From Gloeothece verrucosa PCC 7822 (GTDB lineage: Bacteria > Cyanobacteriota > Cyanobacteriia > Cyanobacteriales > Microcystaceae), in the NCBI RefSeq assembly GCF_000147335.1, contig NC_014501.1, positions 4,828,501 through 4,892,500 of the forward strand: a stretch of DNA of 64,000 nucleotides, given 5' to 3'. The notes under the pieces were generated by a model. That model made no database searches. It was not told the origin of the DNA and saw only the letters and a list, made by a program, of their open reading frames with translations. This document shows, in pieces, positions 61,913-64,000 of the stretch (positions are counted from its first letter, which is position 1; the number at the start of each line of letters is the position of its first letter). The position numbers and the translations under genes are program-made.

Positions 61913-62032
61913 ATGTTTGCAGAAGGACGTATTCCCTTGTGGGTAGTAGCCGTTGTTGCTGGTTTAGGTGTAATTGCTGTAGTAGGTCTTTTCTTCTACG
62001 GCGCTTATGCAGGTTTAGGGTCTTCTCTGTAG
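61913..62032 (+). CDS. psbJ: Photosystem II protein PsbJ
   Basis: A 39-residue single-helix subunit involved in electron flow and plastoquinone exchange at photosystem II. It begins MFAEGRIPLWVVAVVAG and ends GAYAGLGSSL. AGGAGG precedes the ATG. It is the last gene of psbEFLJ; a clear terminator follows. Confidence 0.98.
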   Translation: MFAEGRIPLWVVAVVAGLGVIAVVGLFFYGAYAGLGSSL

Positions 62033-62069
62033 ACCTAATCATCTAAAATTATCAGGCTAAACTCATAGA

Positions 62070-62104
62070 AAACCGCCAACTTTAAACAAAGAGGCGGTTT
62101 TTTA
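62070..62104 (+). terminator. Rho-independent terminator of psbEFLJ
   Basis: AAACCGCC, a 15-base loop, GGCGGTTT, then a T-run. The stem is a perfect 8 bp and lies 37 bp after the psbJ stop. Confidence 0.88.
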
Positions 62105-62116
62105 AATGGAGAAAAC

Positions 62117-63838
62117 CTAGATAACATTCACTTTAATTTCTCCTTTCAACTTAACAAATTGTTTATTTTCTCGGTCATACACCCAAGCTTTCAGCATCGT
62201 CTCACCTAAAGGAAGAGACTGAGGAGAAATTTGAGCTTGCCATTTAATCGTGTGGTTGGACTGGTTGAATTCAACCATACTAGCCGTAGTAAAGAATGAT
62301 TGCTTGTCATCATAGGATAATAAAATTAGAGGTGGCAGTTGCTGAGGCTTAGGTAAAGTAGCCCAACCCTTAATTTCAAAACTCTGATTTTTCGACAGAG
62401 TTGCTGTTTTATCCCTGCTAGATTGTTGCTCAATTTCTCCATAATTTTGGATTGGCGTAGGATTAAATGTTATCTTTTCATTTAAATTTATAAATCCTAT
62501 AGTATCTATTTTGACAGACAAATATTTTAAAAGCTTAAAGTCAGTAAAAATGTCTTTTAAGCAAATTTGATCTGATTTATTGACAAAGGAAGATGGCTCG
62601 AAAAAATTAATTACTGTTAGGCAATCTTTAGCTATAGTTCTTGATTGGAAAGCTGACAAACCTGTTGAAATTCCATTATCATACATAAAAATTATAATAA
62701 CTATAGAAATACCGGTTATTCCAGATAAAGCAAATTTTTTAAATATTTTTTTTTCTAACAAAAAGGTTGTATTAATAATGAATAATCTTGCTATTTGCAG
62801 GCAAGAAATAATTAGCAAAATTGAAATGCTGGTATATCTCGATGATAGCGCTTGTCCAACTCCAAAGCCAGACCTGCCTAGAGTAGTTAATAAAGCAAAC
62901 AGGATAGTAAACCAACCGATTGACAACCAAGGAGTAACATCAAGAGCAAATTGTGAACGATATTTTTTTAGGGTATAAAAGTTAAAAAACAGAAAAACCA
63001 GGGCAATTAAAATTCCTGTTTGAACGTAATTCACGATAATGATTGATGCGCCTAAAAGACTAAAAAAATATTCCAATGCTATTAAAAAATGTTCTAAAGC
63101 AAAAAATAAACTTGGATGATAAGACGGTTTGTGATAACCAAAACTGTAAATAAGACAGCATAACCCGAAAAGTGTTACCCAGATAAACAGCCTAATAATT
63201 TTTTGTTTTTTATTTCCTTCAACTGCTAAAACACAGGGGATAACAGCCAGCCAAGATAAAAGACCATGTGCTGAAGAAAAACTCGCGATAAAACAGCATA
63301 AACCGGCCATCGTTAGTTTGAAAAAAGGAGAAAAATTTGGCGGCACAGTTAGAAAAAAAACGGCTAAAATAAAACAAGTATTAATAAAAAACCAGGCTAT
63401 TTGAAACCCCCATAACCAATTTTCATACTGAACCCAAGAAAACAATAAAAAACAAGTTAAAATATTGAATAAATGAAAAAAATTTTTATTCTCTCTCGAA
63501 CTAAATTCAGAAATTTTATAAATTAAATAAAAATTAATAACACTTAAAAAAACGCTAAAATACATTTCTAGTTTAATATTCCAATTTGACGCAAAAGCCA
63601 AAATAGCAAAAATGACTTTAGGAAAAACAATTCGATGTTCGTTATGTTGAACAAAAAAATCATTAAAACTGGTTGTGCCCTTATGCAATTGCTCAAATAA
63701 GTAAACTAAAGCCCAGTCATCATAAAAAGGAACATTGACTCCAAAACGATAAACATACCAAATCACTAAAGCAATGGGAATTAAATAAATAAATAGAATT
63801 ACTTGATTAGGGATTATTAAATTTTTCTTGAAAATCAT
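62117..63838 (-). CDS. Large polytopic membrane protein of unknown function
   Basis: A 573-residue protein with about ten to twelve transmembrane helices over residues 10-410, in the style of GT39/YfhO-like membrane glycosyltransferases. An acidic loop after the first helix reads VNVPFYDDWALVYLFEQLHKG, the position of the catalytic Asp in GT-C enzymes. The C-terminal 130 residues are a soluble beta-rich domain (SFEIKGWATLPKPQQLP and TMLKAWVYDRENKQFVK). A role in surface glycan assembly is inferred. Very AT-rich (many Lys, Ile, Phe, Asn codons) compared with the psb cluster. The start ATG at 63838 is 162 bp from the window end. Confidence 0.75.
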   Translation of the reverse strand: MIFKKNLIIPNQVILFIYLIPIALVIWYVYRFGVNVPFYDDWALVYLFEQLHKGTTSFNDFFVQHNEHRIVFPKVIFAILAFASNWNIKLEMYFSVFLSVINFYLIYKISEFSSRENKNFFHLFNILTCFLLFSWVQYENWLWGFQIAWFFINTCFILAVFFLTVPPNFSPFFKLTMAGLCCFIASFSSAHGLLSWLAVIPCVLAVEGNKKQKIIRLFIWVTLFGLCCLIYSFGYHKPSYHPSLFFALEHFLIALEYFFSLLGASIIIVNYVQTGILIALVFLFFNFYTLKKYRSQFALDVTPWLSIGWFTILFALLTTLGRSGFGVGQALSSRYTSISILLIISCLQIARLFIINTTFLLEKKIFKKFALSGITGISIVIIIFMYDNGISTGLSAFQSRTIAKDCLTVINFFEPSSFVNKSDQICLKDIFTDFKLLKYLSVKIDTIGFINLNEKITFNPTPIQNYGEIEQQSSRDKTATLSKNQSFEIKGWATLPKPQQLPPLILLSYDDKQSFFTTASMVEFNQSNHTIKWQAQISPQSLPLGETMLKAWVYDRENKQFVKLKGEIKVNVI

Positions 63839-64000
63839 TCAGAATTACTCCTCAATATCGCGGCTAAAAATTCAGGTTAGGTCAAACACAGAGATTTTAA
63901 GTTCGCAACCGAAGCCGCCGTGCTAGATATTTTTTAATTACCAGTTTACTTCAAATAAGAATTTGAGGATTTTAGGTGACTGAGAACATAATCTCCCCGA

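Overview
The window is a chromosomal stretch of a unicellular or colonial cyanobacterium. It carries photosystem II genes (psbU and the rubA-ycf48-psbEFLJ cluster), the global nitrogen regulator ntcA, a fused CbiG-CobJ corrin enzyme and many families that are largely cyanobacterial (DUF3084, Uma2 nucleases, a PEP-CTERM-like protein). It also has at least eight HIP1 octamers (GCGATCGC) and several arrays of degenerate 7-bp repeats. The gene content fits a Cyanothece/Gloeothece-type genome, but the genus is an inference. I recognised no rRNA, tRNA, CRISPR array or intact transposon.

Layout. 1-5.8 kb: the end of a GMC oxidoreductase, then a minus-strand run ntcA > DUF3084 > yqgF-like > Zn-alcohol dehydrogenase, divergent from fabI. 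6-13.2 kb: Uma2 nuclease, small membrane and secreted proteins, cbiG-cobJ, a PhyH-type dioxygenase, a methyltransferase and a DUF4160/DUF2442 pair. 13.2-24 kb: a large radical SAM protein, STAS and HIT proteins, an aspartic protease, a glycosyltransferase, a TPR/HEAT protein, nadB, psbU and a 1-Cys peroxiredoxin. 24-32 kb: a coiled-coil protein, a GH57 enzyme, then an FHA-PAS-PAS histidine kinase with its response regulator, a PEP-CTERM-like secreted protein and a SpoIIAA-like protein. 32-34.6 kb: pgi and L-lactate dehydrogenase.

34.7-44.3 kb is the most striking region. It is a compact minus-strand operon of six genes: an Hsp70 ATPase domain fused to a long right-handed beta-helix, a C39/papain-like cysteine peptidase with N-terminal calcium loops, an unknown 188-residue protein, two different dynamin-like GTPases (one with a glycine-zipper membrane segment), and a degenerate GrpE-like protein. 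The operon therefore carries its own chaperone ATPase and probable nucleotide-exchange factor beside a dynamin pair and a protease. I know of no experimentally described system with this composition, and it is my main candidate for a new system.

45-53 kb: a secreted Gln-rich protein, a DUF1269 protein, phosphoketolase, gap1-type GAPDH and a TPR protein. With pgi and ldh this makes a loose neighbourhood of fermentative and glycolytic carbon genes. 53-58.3 kb: purU, a DUF790 (Bax1-like) protein, a TPR protein, an orphan ParA and a knot of tiny overlapping genes (DUF6883, DUF4926 and an unknown). 58.3-62.1 kb: a UbiH-type hydroxylase and the photosystem II cluster, closed by a clear terminator. 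The window ends with a large polytopic membrane protein. Noncoding DNA is rich in heptamer arrays, some arranged as inverted pairs, and in short perfect hairpins.
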